From: Halpernia humi
Lineage (GTDB): Bacteria; Bacteroidota; Bacteroidia; Flavobacteriales; Weeksellaceae
Length of the DNA: 64,000 bases
Assembly: GCF_900108025.1 (NCBI RefSeq)
Contig: NZ_FNUS01000007.1
Span: 62,001 to 126,000 of the forward strand
Direction of reading: 5' to 3'
Part shown: piece after piece, positions 35,078 through 43,894 of the stretch
How the letters are laid out: every line of letters begins with the position of its first letter
Numbering within the stretch: position 1 is the first letter of the stretch
Notes under the pieces: generated by a model
Told to the model about the DNA's origin: nothing
The model's input: the letters and a program-made list of their open reading frames with translations, nothing else
Databases searched by the model: none
Program-made: the position numbers and the translations under genes

Positions 35078-35085
35078 TAGATTTG
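35078..35085 (+). promoter_or_regulatory. Promoter -7 box before the metal-efflux locus
   Basis: TAGATTTG matches TAnnTTTG but ends only four bases before the GTG that opens the small gene at 35090. If used, the transcript would be leaderless or the start codon would be the ATG at 35114. Confidence 0.4.
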
Positions 35086-35089
35086 CTTT

Positions 35090-35473
35090 GTGAAAAAATA
35101 TGTCGTTTACTTTATGATTTTTACTTACTTAATTTCCTTTTGCGAAGTTAGGCAAGTTGTAAAACTTCCTAATTTAATCGGACATTACATCACACACAAA
35201 AAAGCAAATCCTAATATGTCGCTTTACGCATTTTTCAAAATGCATTATTTAGACAAGCAAGTGAAAGATAAAGATTATTCTGATGACATGAAATTACCTT
35301 TCAAAACTCATGATAATTTCACGTCTTTTCTTACTATTAATATCCCGCCAGAAAAGGCATCCATAAATGTTCCGCATCCTTTAATTTATGTGGATTATTC
35401 TTCCAATTTTTCGTATTCAGAAAAATTCTACCCTTCTATATTTAAGCAAATTTGGGAACCGCCCAAAATTTAA
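35090..35473 (+). CDS. Hypothetical exported protein at the head of the metal-efflux locus
   Basis: I cannot name this 127-residue protein. It has a signal-like N-terminus (MKKYVVYFMIFTYLISFCEV) and a conserved-looking middle (LPNLIGHYITHKKANP, ALHYLDK-type segment, DDMKLPFKTHDNF). Similar small proteins sit beside CusA-type pumps in flavobacteria, as I recall. The start is GTG at 35090, which gives the MKK signal start, or ATG at 35114. It is 124 bases before the pump gene and probably shares its regulation. Confidence 0.65.
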   Translation: MKKYVVYFMIFTYLISFCEVRQVVKLPNLIGHYITHKKANPNMSLYAFFKMHYLDKQVKDKDYSDDMKLPFKTHDNFTSFLTINIPPEKASINVPHPLIYVDYSSNFSYSEKFYPSIFKQIWEPPKI

Positions 35474-35597
35474 TTAATTATTTCTCTTTTGTTTTTTTTA
35501 AGTCATATCGCAAGATTTTGACTGAATTTAATTTTAAATTAATTTAAAAGTTTTGCTAGAATTTTAAATTCTAACGAAGCCTAAAATCTCCTATAAA

Positions 35598-38500
35598 ATG
35601 CTTAATAAAATTATAGAGTTCTCTATAAAGAATAAACTTATTGTTGTCTTAATGACACTCGGTTTAATTATTTATGGACTTTTCGAACTCACAAAACTTC
35701 CTATTGATGCCGTTCCCGACATTACAGATAATCAGGTTCAGATTATCACGGTTTCGCCAAGTTTGGGTGCACCAGATGTAGAACGTTTCATTACTTTTCC
35801 TTTAGAACAAATTAATTACAATATACAGGGAATCAAGCAAATGCGAAGTTTTTCGCGTTTTGGCTTATCAGTTATCACCATCGTTTTTAAAGATGATGTG
35901 GATTTGTATTTGGCTCGTCAACAAGTTTCAGAACGTTTGCAACAAATTTCAAAAGATATTCCAGCCAATTTAGGCGTTCCACAAATGGCGCCAATTTCCA
36001 CAGGATTAGGTGAAATTTATCAATATGTTGTTCGTCCCAAAAAAGGATTTGAACACCGCTATAATCCTATGGAATTACGAACCATTCAAGATTGGATTGT
36101 TCGCCGACAATTACTCGGAACACCGGGCGTTGCAGATGTTGCGAGTTTTGGTGGAAATCTAAAACAATATGAAGTCGCCATTAATCCAGCCATTTTGAAA
36201 TCAATGGGCGTTACGATTTCCGAAGTTTTTAGTGCGCTTCAAAAAAACAATCAAAATACGGGTGGCGCTTATATTGAAAAAGGACCAAGTGTTTTATTCA
36301 TTAGAACGGAAGGTTTAATGAATAAAATCCCAGATATTGAAAATACGGTTGTTAAAAATTTACCAGACGGAACACCGATTTTAATAAAAAATATCGGAAA
36401 AGTTCAGTATGGAAAAGCCATCAGATACGGCGCTATGACTTACAACGGGAAAGGCGAAGTTGCTGGTGCCGTTGTAATGATGATGAAAGGTGCGAATTCA
36501 AATGAGGTTATAAAAGAAGTAAAAACAAAAATTGCAGAAATCCAAAAAACTCTTCCCGAAGGTGTAAAAATAGACGCATTTCTAGACCGAACCAAAATGG
36601 TAGATAACGCCATTGGAACTGTAAGCAAAAATTTAATGGAAGGGGCGTTAATCGTGGTTTTTGTTCTGGTTCTATTTCTTGGAAATTTCCGTGCAGGTTT
36701 ATTGGTGGCGTCGGTCATTCCTTTGGCGATGCTTTTTGCGATTATTATGATGAACATTTTCGGGGTTTCTGGGAATTTAATGAGTTTAGGCGCGTTGGAT
36801 TTTGGTTTAATTGTAGATGGCGCCGTCATAATTGTCGAGGCTATTTTACACCGATTTAAACATTTGAATAAATTTCAAGACAAAAAGATTTCACAAGAAA
36901 TGATGAACCGAGAGGTTTACACTTCTTCTAGCACGATGATGAATTCTGCGGTTTTTGGGCAAATTATTATCTTAATAGTTTACTTACCGATTTTAACCTT
37001 GCAAGGCATTGAAGGAAAAATGTTCAAACCAATGGCGCAAACGGTAATTTTCGCATTACTTGGTGCGTTTATACTTTCTCTGACCTACATTCCGATGATG
37101 AGTTCCATATTTTTATCTAAAAAAATAAATAATAAGAAAAACTTTTCTGATAAATTAATGGACAAATTAGAAAGTTTTTACCACAAAACTTTAAATAGAG
37201 TTTTAAAAATTCCAAATATAATTTTCTTCAGCGTTGTTGGTTTATTTTTCATTTCATTATTTGTAATGTCAAGATTAGGTGGCGAATTTATCCCAACACT
37301 TCCCGAAGGCGATTTTGCAGTTGACACGAGAGTTTTACCCGGAAGTAATCTTAAAACTTCCACAGACGCTATTTTAAAATCACAGCAAGTTTTATTAAAG
37401 AAATTCCCAGAAATTGAAAAAATTGTCGGGAAAACAGGAAGTAGCGAAATCCCAACCGATCCGATGCCGATTGATGCAAGTGACATGATGATTATTTTAA
37501 AACCAAGAAAAGAATGGAAATCTGCAACTACTTATGACGATCTCGCCGCAAAAATGTCTGCTGAATTAAAGAAAAATATTATAGGCGTAACCTACTCTTT
37601 TCAATATCCTGTTGCCATGCGTTTTAATGAATTAATGACAGGCGCAAGGCAAGATGTCGTTTGTAAAATTTACGGCGAAAATCTGGATACTTTAAAAGTT
37701 TATGCAGAGAAATTGGGTGCGATTTCGAAGAAAATTAACGGCGCTCAAAATATTTATGTAGAACCAATTTCTGGAATGCCGCAAATCGTGATTTCATATA
37801 AACGTGACGCACTTTCGCAATACGGACTCAATGTAGAAGATGTCAATAATATTGTAAACACGGCTTTTGCAGGGCAATCCACAGGTTCTGTGTTTGAAGG
37901 CGAGAAGAAATTTGATTTGGTCGTTCGTTTAGATGGCGAAAAAAGGAAAAATGTGGAAGATGTGAATAATTTATTGATTTCTACACCTTCAGGAATTGAA
38001 ATTCCGTTGAGTTCTGTCGCAAATGTTGAGTTAAAAGAAAGCGTCAACCAAATCCAAAGGGAAAATGCGCAGCGCAGAATTATTGTTGGTTTTAATGTAC
38101 GAAACCGCGATATTCAGTCCACTGTAGAAGACTTGCAAAAAGTAGTCGATAAAGATTTTAAACTTCCACCTGGATATTCTATTACTTATGGTGGAACTTT
38201 TGAGAATCTACAACAGGCAAAATCCCGTTTGATGATCGCCGTTCCAATTAGTTTACTATTGATTTTATTGATGCTTTATTTTGCCTTTAATTCCATAAAA
38301 TACGGTTTACTGATTTTTTCTGCCATTCCACTTTCGGCAATTGGCGGCATTCTCTCACTTTGGATCCGTGGGATGAATTTTAGTATTTCCGCAGGTGTCG
38401 GTTTTATCGCACTTTTCGGGGTTGCCGTTTTAAATGGAATTGTCTTAATCGCAGAATTTAATCGCCAAAAGAAATTACATCCAGATTTAAAAGACGTGGT

Positions 38501-38774
38501 AAAAATTGGCGGAAAAACCAGATTACGTCCAGTTTTGATGACCGCTTTTGTGGCATCTTTAGGTTTTTTACCAATGGCATTAAGCACCGGAGAAGGCGCG
38601 GAAGTTCAACGTCCTTTAGCAACTGTAGTAATAGGCGGTTTGCTTTTAGCGACCTTTCTCACACTTTATTTTTTACCCTTAATTTATATTTGGTTTGAAG
38701 AACATTTCCCAGATACGCGTAAAAAAATTGTGGAAGTTACAGATGAAGAAGATGGTTACAATGATGAAGTTTAG
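35598..38774 (+). CDS. Heavy-metal efflux RND pump, CusA/CzcA family
   Basis: This inner-membrane proton-driven pump exports metal ions from periplasm or cytoplasm through a tripartite complex. The 1058 residues have 12 helices with two large periplasmic loops; the start (IEFSIKNKLIVVLMTLGLIIYGLFELTKLPIDAVPDITDNQVQI) and the LGALDFGLIVDGAVIIVEA segment with the proton-relay Asp are typical of the heavy-metal subfamily. The channel and adaptor genes follow. Cu/Ag and Zn/Co/Cd specificity cannot be separated with certainty. Confidence 0.93.
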   Translation: MLNKIIEFSIKNKLIVVLMTLGLIIYGLFELTKLPIDAVPDITDNQVQIITVSPSLGAPDVERFITFPLEQINYNIQGIKQMRSFSRFGLSVITIVFKDDVDLYLARQQVSERLQQISKDIPANLGVPQMAPISTGLGEIYQYVVRPKKGFEHRYNPMELRTIQDWIVRRQLLGTPGVADVASFGGNLKQYEVAINPAILKSMGVTISEVFSALQKNNQNTGGAYIEKGPSVLFIRTEGLMNKIPDIENTVVKNLPDGTPILIKNIGKVQYGKAIRYGAMTYNGKGEVAGAVVMMMKGANSNEVIKEVKTKIAEIQKTLPEGVKIDAFLDRTKMVDNAIGTVSKNLMEGALIVVFVLVLFLGNFRAGLLVASVIPLAMLFAIIMMNIFGVSGNLMSLGALDFGLIVDGAVIIVEAILHRFKHLNKFQDKKISQEMMNREVYTSSSTMMNSAVFGQIIILIVYLPILTLQGIEGKMFKPMAQTVIFALLGAFILSLTYIPMMSSIFLSKKINNKKNFSDKLMDKLESFYHKTLNRVLKIPNIIFFSVVGLFFISLFVMSRLGGEFIPTLPEGDFAVDTRVLPGSNLKTSTDAILKSQQVLLKKFPEIEKIVGKTGSSEIPTDPMPIDASDMMIILKPRKEWKSATTYDDLAAKMSAELKKNIIGVTYSFQYPVAMRFNELMTGARQDVVCKIYGENLDTLKVYAEKLGAISKKINGAQNIYVEPISGMPQIVISYKRDALSQYGLNVEDVNNIVNTAFAGQSTGSVFEGEKKFDLVVRLDGEKRKNVEDVNNLLISTPSGIEIPLSSVANVELKESVNQIQRENAQRRIIVGFNVRNRDIQSTVEDLQKVVDKDFKLPPGYSITYGGTFENLQQAKSRLMIAVPISLLLILLMLYFAFNSIKYGLLIFSAIPLSAIGGILSLWIRGMNFSISAGVGFIALFGVAVLNGIVLIAEFNRQKKLHPDLKDVVKIGGKTRLRPVLMTAFVASLGFLPMALSTGEGAEVQRPLATVVIGGLLLATFLTLYFLPLIYIWFEEHFPDTRKKIVEVTDEEDGYNDEV

Positions 38775-38784
38775 AATTTTTTGG

Positions 38785-38866
38785 GCAGCAATTTCCGCCT
38801 TCCGTTCCCGCTTTTTTTTGTTCCGCTTTGCTACACAAAAAAAGAGCTGCACTCAAGTCGGGCTGC
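38785..38866. repeat. GC-rich palindromic repeat, copy D, inside the efflux operon
   Basis: This 82-base copy lies between the pump stop codon and the channel gene. It has terminal stem GCAGC/GCTGC, arms TTTCCGCCTTCCGTTCC and CACTCAAGTCGGG, and a middle hairpin (CTTTTTTTTGT with ACAAAAAAAG). It shares its terminal stem with copy C. Confidence 0.83.
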
Positions 38867-38907
38867 AGGTTTTCGCAACCAACAAGTTTAATTAAATAAA
38901 AAAAACA

Positions 38908-40131
38908 ATGAAACAAATTATAAAAATATTCGCCGTCTTTTCTTTATTATTCGGATTTTTAATGAAAGCCCAAACTGCAATTTCTTTGGAAACTGCTTAT
39001 GAAAAAGCCTTCAAAAATAATCTCAATTTAAAAAACGGCCAACTTCGAATTGATTATCAAGACAAGATTAAGAAATCTTACGCCGTAGTCGATCCGCTCA
39101 ATATTTCCGGTGAAATCGGGCAAATTAATTCTGCTTACACAGATAACAAATTTTCTGTTAGTCAAACTTTAAGATTACCTGGATTTTACAATTCTCACAA
39201 ACAAGTTTTGCTAGAAGAATGGAAAAATTCTATGCTCAGTTTAGACGTTCAAAAATGGCAACTGAAACGGGAAATCGCTTTGGTTTATAATGAATTGATT
39301 TATCAAAATGAAAAAGAAAAACTGCTTTTGAGAGCCGATTCTATTTACACCAATTATTATCAGCGCGCAGAACTTCGACTGAAAAAAGGCGAAAGTAACA
39401 TTCTGGAAAAAACAACCGCAGAAAATTACAGAAGTCAGGCCAAAATTCAACTAGAAAATCTCAGAAAAGACCGACAAATTTCCCTTTCCCAGTTTAATTA
39501 TCTCATTAATGATGACAATTTTTATGTGAACGAAAATTCTGATTTTTACCATTTAAATCTTGAAAATCTAGAACTTAATTATGCGGGAAATCCAATAGTT
39601 TTAAAACAATTAGAACAGCAAAAAAATATAGAATTGGCAAAATTAAAAGCAGAAAAGTCTAAACTTTTACCAACTTTAAATTTCACCTATTTCAATTCTA
39701 GCATGTACGGAAACGGCGCAGATAATAACTTCTACGGAAGATCAGCGCGTTTTAATTCTGGAATGATTGGCGTGGGAATTCCACTTTTTAATTCCGCTCA
39801 AAAATCTGTAATTGAAGGTCAAAAAATAAACCAACTTATTGCAGAAAATAATTATGAAATCGGTTCTAAAAACCTTAAAAACCAATATGCAATGCTTCTC
39901 GGCGAATATGAAAAACTGAAAAGTGAAACCGATTATTATAAAAATAAAGGTTTAGCAAATGCAGAAACTATTATGAAAACTGCCAATCGATTGTATTACG
40001 AAGGTGAAATTAATTATTTAGAATGGTCTATTTTAATTAATCAAAGTTTAGACGTGCAAAATAAATTAATTGACAGCCAAAAAATGCTGAACGAGAAAAT
40101 CATTCAAATCAACAACTTAACTCAACAATAA
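38908..40131 (+). CDS. TolC-family outer-membrane channel of the metal pump
   Basis: This is the outer-membrane factor that completes the tripartite exporter. The 407 residues have a signal peptide (GFLMKAQ) and the two long helical hairpins of the family, seen as Gln/Glu/Lys-rich stretches with periodic Leu (RLKKGESNILEKTTAENYRSQAK, RLYYEGEINYLEWSILINQSLD). It is short for TolC but normal for CzcC/CusC-like proteins of Bacteroidota. It is followed six bases later by the cytochrome b gene. Confidence 0.88.
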   Translation: MKQIIKIFAVFSLLFGFLMKAQTAISLETAYEKAFKNNLNLKNGQLRIDYQDKIKKSYAVVDPLNISGEIGQINSAYTDNKFSVSQTLRLPGFYNSHKQVLLEEWKNSMLSLDVQKWQLKREIALVYNELIYQNEKEKLLLRADSIYTNYYQRAELRLKKGESNILEKTTAENYRSQAKIQLENLRKDRQISLSQFNYLINDDNFYVNENSDFYHLNLENLELNYAGNPIVLKQLEQQKNIELAKLKAEKSKLLPTLNFTYFNSSMYGNGADNNFYGRSARFNSGMIGVGIPLFNSAQKSVIEGQKINQLIAENNYEIGSKNLKNQYAMLLGEYEKLKSETDYYKNKGLANAETIMKTANRLYYEGEINYLEWSILINQSLDVQNKLIDSQKMLNEKIIQINNLTQQ

Positions 40132-40137
40132 TTTATT

Positions 40138-40707
40138 ATGAAAAAAAATACAGTTCTACATCGATCTCTACATTGGATTATTGCTTTGGGAATGTCGGTT
40201 TTATTTATTACCGGATTTTTAAGAATGTACTGGATGAGCAAAACCGTTATTACAACAGCGATTAATAAAAATGTTGAAATCCAAAGTTTAAATTTAGACA
40301 AACAAGCCTTGCGGCCAATTGTTCATTCAATTCAGTCGCCAATGTTTGATTGGCACGTTTATGCCGCTTATCTTATTACTTTCGCGTTTATTGCGAGAGT
40401 AGTTTATATGCTCGCAAAAGGCATAAAATTTCCGAATCCTTTTTCTAAAAATACTTTAAATAAAGACAAATTTCAAGGTTTGATGTATCTCGCGTTTTAT
40501 CTTTTAATTGCCGTGCAAATAGTAACAGGCGCAATTTTAAAATATGATCTTGGTTCAGAATCAATTCGTGATCTTTCAGAAACAGTTCACAAATTCGCAG
40601 TTTATTGGACTCCGGCTTTCATTCTTTTACATTTCGTAGGAATTGCCATTTCAGAAAATACTAACAGAAAAGGCATCGTCTCAAATATGATTGGCGGTGA
40701 CGCTTAA
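40138..40707 (+). CDS. Di-heme cytochrome b (b561-like) in the efflux operon
   Basis: This 189-residue inner-membrane protein has four hydrophobic helices. Candidate heme-ligand histidines are in HRSLHW (helix 1), DWHVYAAYLIT (helix 2) and HKFAVYWTPAFILLHFVG (helix 4). It resembles the cytochrome b subunits of Ni/Fe hydrogenases and cytochrome b561. Its place between the channel and adaptor genes, with gaps of 6 and 14 bases, suggests a role with the pump, perhaps metal reduction; that is inference. Confidence 0.82.
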   Translation: MKKNTVLHRSLHWIIALGMSVLFITGFLRMYWMSKTVITTAINKNVEIQSLNLDKQALRPIVHSIQSPMFDWHVYAAYLITFAFIARVVYMLAKGIKFPNPFSKNTLNKDKFQGLMYLAFYLLIAVQIVTGAILKYDLGSESIRDLSETVHKFAVYWTPAFILLHFVGIAISENTNRKGIVSNMIGGDA

Positions 40708-40721
40708 CAAAACTTTTTAAA

Positions 40722-41846
40722 ATGAAAAAAATACTTTTAATATTTATCAGTCTATCAATTTTATCCTGTTCTAAGGAAGAAACGCAGACGGAAAAAACTT
40801 CGGTAGTAACTGGAAATCAAATTACTTTAACAGATTTACAAATTAAAAATTCTGGCATTGAATCTAAAAATTTAGATAAATTAGATATTGCCAACAAAAT
40901 TTTTCTGAACGGCCAAGTTGATGTTCCACCACAGACGATGGCGAGTGTTTCCGCGCCAAGCGGCGGTTATGTGAAAGTGTCGAGATTTATGCCTGGAAAT
41001 TTTGTGCAAAAAGGCCAAACTTTAGCAGTATTAGAAAATCCAGAATTGGTGCAATTGCAGCAAGATTATCTTTTAGCAAAGTCGAATTTGCAATATGCAC
41101 AACAAGATTATTCTCGCCAAAAAGATCTGAATGCAAATAAAGCCAGTTCAGATAAAGTTACCCAAAAGGCTTTCAACGACTCTAATAACCAAAATATTAC
41201 GATGAAGGCAACTGCCCAAAAATTAGCAGCGATGGGCATTAATCCAAGCACTTTAAATGCAAACAATATTAGAAGAACTTTTGCCGTGATTTCGCCCATT
41301 TCAGGCTACGTTTCTTCTGTTAATGTAAATATCGGGCAATATGTTTCGCCGATGGATAAAATGTTTGACGTGGTGAACACAGGCGATCTTCACTTGGCTT
41401 TAAAGGTTTTTGAAAAAGATTTGAATAAAATTTCAGTTGGGCAAAAAGTGTTTGCTTACACCAACCAAGATCCAACAAAAAAATATGAAGCACGCGTTTT
41501 TATCATCGGAAAAGATTTCACGCCAGACCGAAGTGTTTTGGTGCATTGTCATTTTGCTAATGAAAATTTAGCACTTATTCCGGGGACTTTTATGAATGCT
41601 GAAATAGAAACTAATGCCCAAAAAGCACTCGCAATTCCTGATGAAGCAATTGTAACTTGGGAAGAAAAACAATATATTTTTGAGGAAATTAAACCTAAAA
41701 CTTACAAAATGTTTCCCGTAAACATTGGTAATTCTGAAAATGGTTTTACTGAATTATTAAATTTCAGTGCAGAAAATGCTAAGAAAAAATTTGTAACAAA
41801 AGGCGCCTATCAGTTATTAATGTCATTAAAAAATGTAGAAGAATAG
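40722..41846 (+). CDS. Periplasmic adaptor (CusB/CzcB-like), lipoprotein
   Basis: This membrane-fusion protein links pump and channel. The 374 residues start with a lipoprotein signal (SLSILSC). A lipoyl-like half (SAPSGGYVKVSRFMPGNFVQKGQTLAVLENPEL), a helical hairpin (about 110-170), the second lipoyl half (VISPISGYVSSVNVNIGQYV) and a beta-barrel domain follow. No extended His/Met-rich metal-binding tail is seen. It ends the operon and is followed by a strong terminator. Confidence 0.9.
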   Translation: MKKILLIFISLSILSCSKEETQTEKTSVVTGNQITLTDLQIKNSGIESKNLDKLDIANKIFLNGQVDVPPQTMASVSAPSGGYVKVSRFMPGNFVQKGQTLAVLENPELVQLQQDYLLAKSNLQYAQQDYSRQKDLNANKASSDKVTQKAFNDSNNQNITMKATAQKLAAMGINPSTLNANNIRRTFAVISPISGYVSSVNVNIGQYVSPMDKMFDVVNTGDLHLALKVFEKDLNKISVGQKVFAYTNQDPTKKYEARVFIIGKDFTPDRSVLVHCHFANENLALIPGTFMNAEIETNAQKALAIPDEAIVTWEEKQYIFEEIKPKTYKMFPVNIGNSENGFTELLNFSAENAKKKFVTKGAYQLLMSLKNVEE

Positions 41847-41860
41847 AATTTTTCACAAAA

Positions 41861-41888
41861 AAAGCAGCTATTATTTAGCTGCTTTTTT
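41861..41888. terminator. Bidirectional terminator
   Basis: AAAGCAGCTA/TAGCTGCTTT with a five-base loop has a T run on the plus strand and A-rich sequence on the other side. It ends the efflux operon and probably also the convergent small lipoprotein gene. Confidence 0.85.
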
Positions 41889-41904
41889 TAAAGTAAAATA
41901 TTAC

Positions 41905-42108
41905 TTATTTTGCCATTGCGCTATCAGTTTTTGCGGGCATTGCTGCTGCAGTAGAATCCATTGGCTGAGCCGTTGCTGAACTATCAGACTTCATTGCTGC
42001 GCTATCTGGTTCTGTCATCATGGTGTTGCTTTCTGTTGATTCTGCTTTTTTTGAACAAGATGTAAGTGTTAATGCGCCGATAAAAGCTGCTACGAATAAT
42101 TTTTTCAT
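41905..42108 (-). CDS. Small Ser/Ala/Met-rich lipoprotein
   Basis: This 67-residue lipoprotein has a signal ending LTLTSC, then a low-complexity chain of Ser, Ala, Thr, Asp, Met and Pro (degenerate copies of MDSTAAA / KSDSSA). It has no recognisable fold. The Met and Asp content next to a metal-efflux operon could suggest metal binding, but I see no defined motif. The ATG at 42108 is chosen since it begins MKKLF plus hydrophobic core. Confidence 0.7.
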   Translation of the reverse strand: MKKLFVAAFIGALTLTSCSKKAESTESNTMMTEPDSAAMKSDSSATAQPMDSTAAAMPAKTDSAMAK

Positions 42109-42211
42109 AATAATATTTTTTAATTTTATCAAAGATAATGTTAATTTTTCCCAAAAAGCAAATATTTATCATTTTTTTTAAATAAAATGAATGATTTCAA
42201 AAAAACTTTTT

Positions 42212-42219
42212 TACATTTG
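42212..42219 (+). promoter_or_regulatory. trp: trp operon promoter -7 box
   Basis: TACATTTG matches TAnnTTTG, 22 bases before the leader peptide start. The -33 position has no clear TTG. Confidence 0.6.
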
Positions 42220-42241
42220 CCTTTCAATTTACAGATAGAAA

Positions 42242-42298
42242 ATGAACAAAATATTAAACAAAAATTGGTGGTGGCATTTCAACTCTTCGCGGGTCTGA
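42242..42298 (+). CDS. trpL: trp operon leader peptide (Trp-Trp-Trp)
   Basis: An 18-codon frame (MNKILNKN, then three tandem Trp codons TGG TGG TGG, then HFNSSRV and TGA) lies between the promoter box and the attenuator hairpin, 114 bases before trpE. Stalling at the Trp codons when charged tRNA-Trp is short would free the downstream antiterminator. The frame is too short for standard gene finders; the triple Trp run at exactly this place makes chance very unlikely. Confidence 0.92.
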   Translation: MNKILNKNWWWHFNSSRV

Positions 42299-42378
42299 AA
42301 TACATTTCTTATGTTTAATTTTTAAATAAATAGATTAAGATTTTAAAAGACTTTAGCGATACGTTAAAGTCTTTTTTT
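42287..42378 (+). promoter_or_regulatory. trp attenuator (antiterminator and terminator)
   Basis: The terminator is a 13-base stem (AAAGACTTTAGCG/CGTTAAAGTCTTT, 42346-42374, loop ATA, one G-T pair) followed by T. Bases TCGC and GTCT at 42287-42296, which overlap the end of the leader frame, are complementary to GCGA (42356-42359) and AGAC (42348-42351) of the terminator's left arm. Pairing there would prevent terminator formation, the classical mutually exclusive arrangement. Confidence 0.85.
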
Positions 42379-42411
42379 ATGTCTTTAAATTAAAAAATAT
42401 CAAAATAAAAT

Positions 42412-43830
42412 ATGCAATTTTCACAAAAAATAAATTTTAAAACCACCGTAAAATCTACCTTAAGCGACCTTTTTACGCCAGTCGGAATTTATCTTCGCTT
42501 GCGCGACCAGTTTCGAGATACGGTTTTATTGGAAAGTGCGGGAAACCAAAATACCCAAAATAATTTCTCTTTCATTGCCGTAAACGCCATTGCAGGAATT
42601 GAAATCAGAAATTTTGATGAAGCAGAAATAAAATTTCCCAACGAAGCCTCTTTCAAAATGGATTTAAAGAATGAAAAATTAACAGCGGTTTTACAAAATT
42701 TTTCTTCTTGTTTTAATGGCGAACAACCCAATTTAGAAATTGGCAAATCTGCGCAAGGTTTATTTGGCTACACAAGTTACGACGGCATTCCTTTTTTTGA
42801 AAACATTAAATTTAAAGCGCAATCTCCCGAAAATAAAATTCCATTATTAAGATACAGATTCTACCAATTTGTAATTGCAATTAATCATTTTAATGATGAA
42901 ATGTTTTTGATTGAAAATAAAATAAAAGGCTTAAAATCTGAAATTTCTAAAATTGAAAATCTAATCAATCAAAAAAATGCACCTGTTTTTCCTTTTGAAA
43001 AAATTGAAGAAGAAAAATCTAATTTAACAAATGAAGAATACCTAGAAAACGTAGAAAAAGCAAAGAAACATTGTTTCCGGGGTGATGTTTTTCAATTGGT
43101 TCTAAGCCGAAGATTTCAGCAAAAATTTCAAGGTGACGAATTTAATGTATATCGCGCTTTACGGAACATCAATCCGTCGCCTTATCTATTTTACTTTGAT
43201 TATGGCGATTATAAACTCTTTGGTTCTTCCCCAGAAAGCCAATTAATTATTAAAAACAGCAAGGCAATCATCCATCCAATCGCGGGAACCTTTAAAAGAA
43301 CCGGCGTTTTAGAAGAAGATTTAGCATCCGCAGAATTATTAAAAAAAGACGCCAAAGAAAACGCCGAACATACGATGCTTGTTGATTTGGCGCGGAATGA
43401 TTTAAGTATTATTGGCAAAAATACAACGGTCACGAAATTAAAAGAAATTCAGTTTTTCTCTCATGTGATTCACATGGTTTCTGAAGTCACAGCAGATGTT
43501 TCTGCTAATCAAAATCCGTTTGATATGATTGCAACTACTTTTCCACAAGGAACTTTGAGCGGTGCGCCAAAATATAAAGCAATGGAACTTATTGATAACT
43601 ACGAAAACACGTCTCGTGGTTATTATGGCGGTTGTTTGGGTTTTGTAGGTTTTGATGGAAGTTGCAACCAAGCGATTATGATTCGCACGTTTCTAAGTAA
43701 AAATAACACTTTATTTTACCAAGCGGGCGCAGGAATTGTCGCAAAATCTTCCGCTGAAAATGAATTACAAGAAGTAAATAATAAATTGGGCGCTTTAAAA
43801 AAAGCCATTATAAAAGCAGAATCTATTTAG
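42412..43830 (+). CDS. trpE: Anthranilate synthase component I
   Basis: This enzyme makes anthranilate from chorismate with ammonia from TrpG, the first committed step to tryptophan. The 472 residues carry the N-terminal feedback element LLESAG (about 40), and the chorismate-binding core with IAGTFKRTG, AEHTMLVDLARNDL, TTFPQGTLSGAPKYKAMELID and GYYGGCLGFVGFDG. The LLES motif suggests that tryptophan inhibits it. It is the first gene after the attenuator. Confidence 0.95.
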   Translation: MQFSQKINFKTTVKSTLSDLFTPVGIYLRLRDQFRDTVLLESAGNQNTQNNFSFIAVNAIAGIEIRNFDEAEIKFPNEASFKMDLKNEKLTAVLQNFSSCFNGEQPNLEIGKSAQGLFGYTSYDGIPFFENIKFKAQSPENKIPLLRYRFYQFVIAINHFNDEMFLIENKIKGLKSEISKIENLINQKNAPVFPFEKIEEEKSNLTNEEYLENVEKAKKHCFRGDVFQLVLSRRFQQKFQGDEFNVYRALRNINPSPYLFYFDYGDYKLFGSSPESQLIIKNSKAIIHPIAGTFKRTGVLEEDLASAELLKKDAKENAEHTMLVDLARNDLSIIGKNTTVTKLKEIQFFSHVIHMVSEVTADVSANQNPFDMIATTFPQGTLSGAPKYKAMELIDNYENTSRGYYGGCLGFVGFDGSCNQAIMIRTFLSKNNTLFYQAGAGIVAKSSAENELQEVNNKLGALKKAIIKAESI

Positions 43831-43894
43831 TTGATCGTTTTTAGTTGTCAGTTGACAGAAATTTCACAACGACTAAAAAATAAATTATAAAAAA

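Noticed and set aside
36440-38587. Several antisense open frames of about 100 codons within the CusA-like gene
   Set aside because: They lie wholly inside a strong coding frame, show no domain or start signal, and follow from its codon use.
38695-38895. Open frame running from the pump end through repeat copy D
   Set aside because: It is a shadow frame created by the repeat and overlaps the pump gene.
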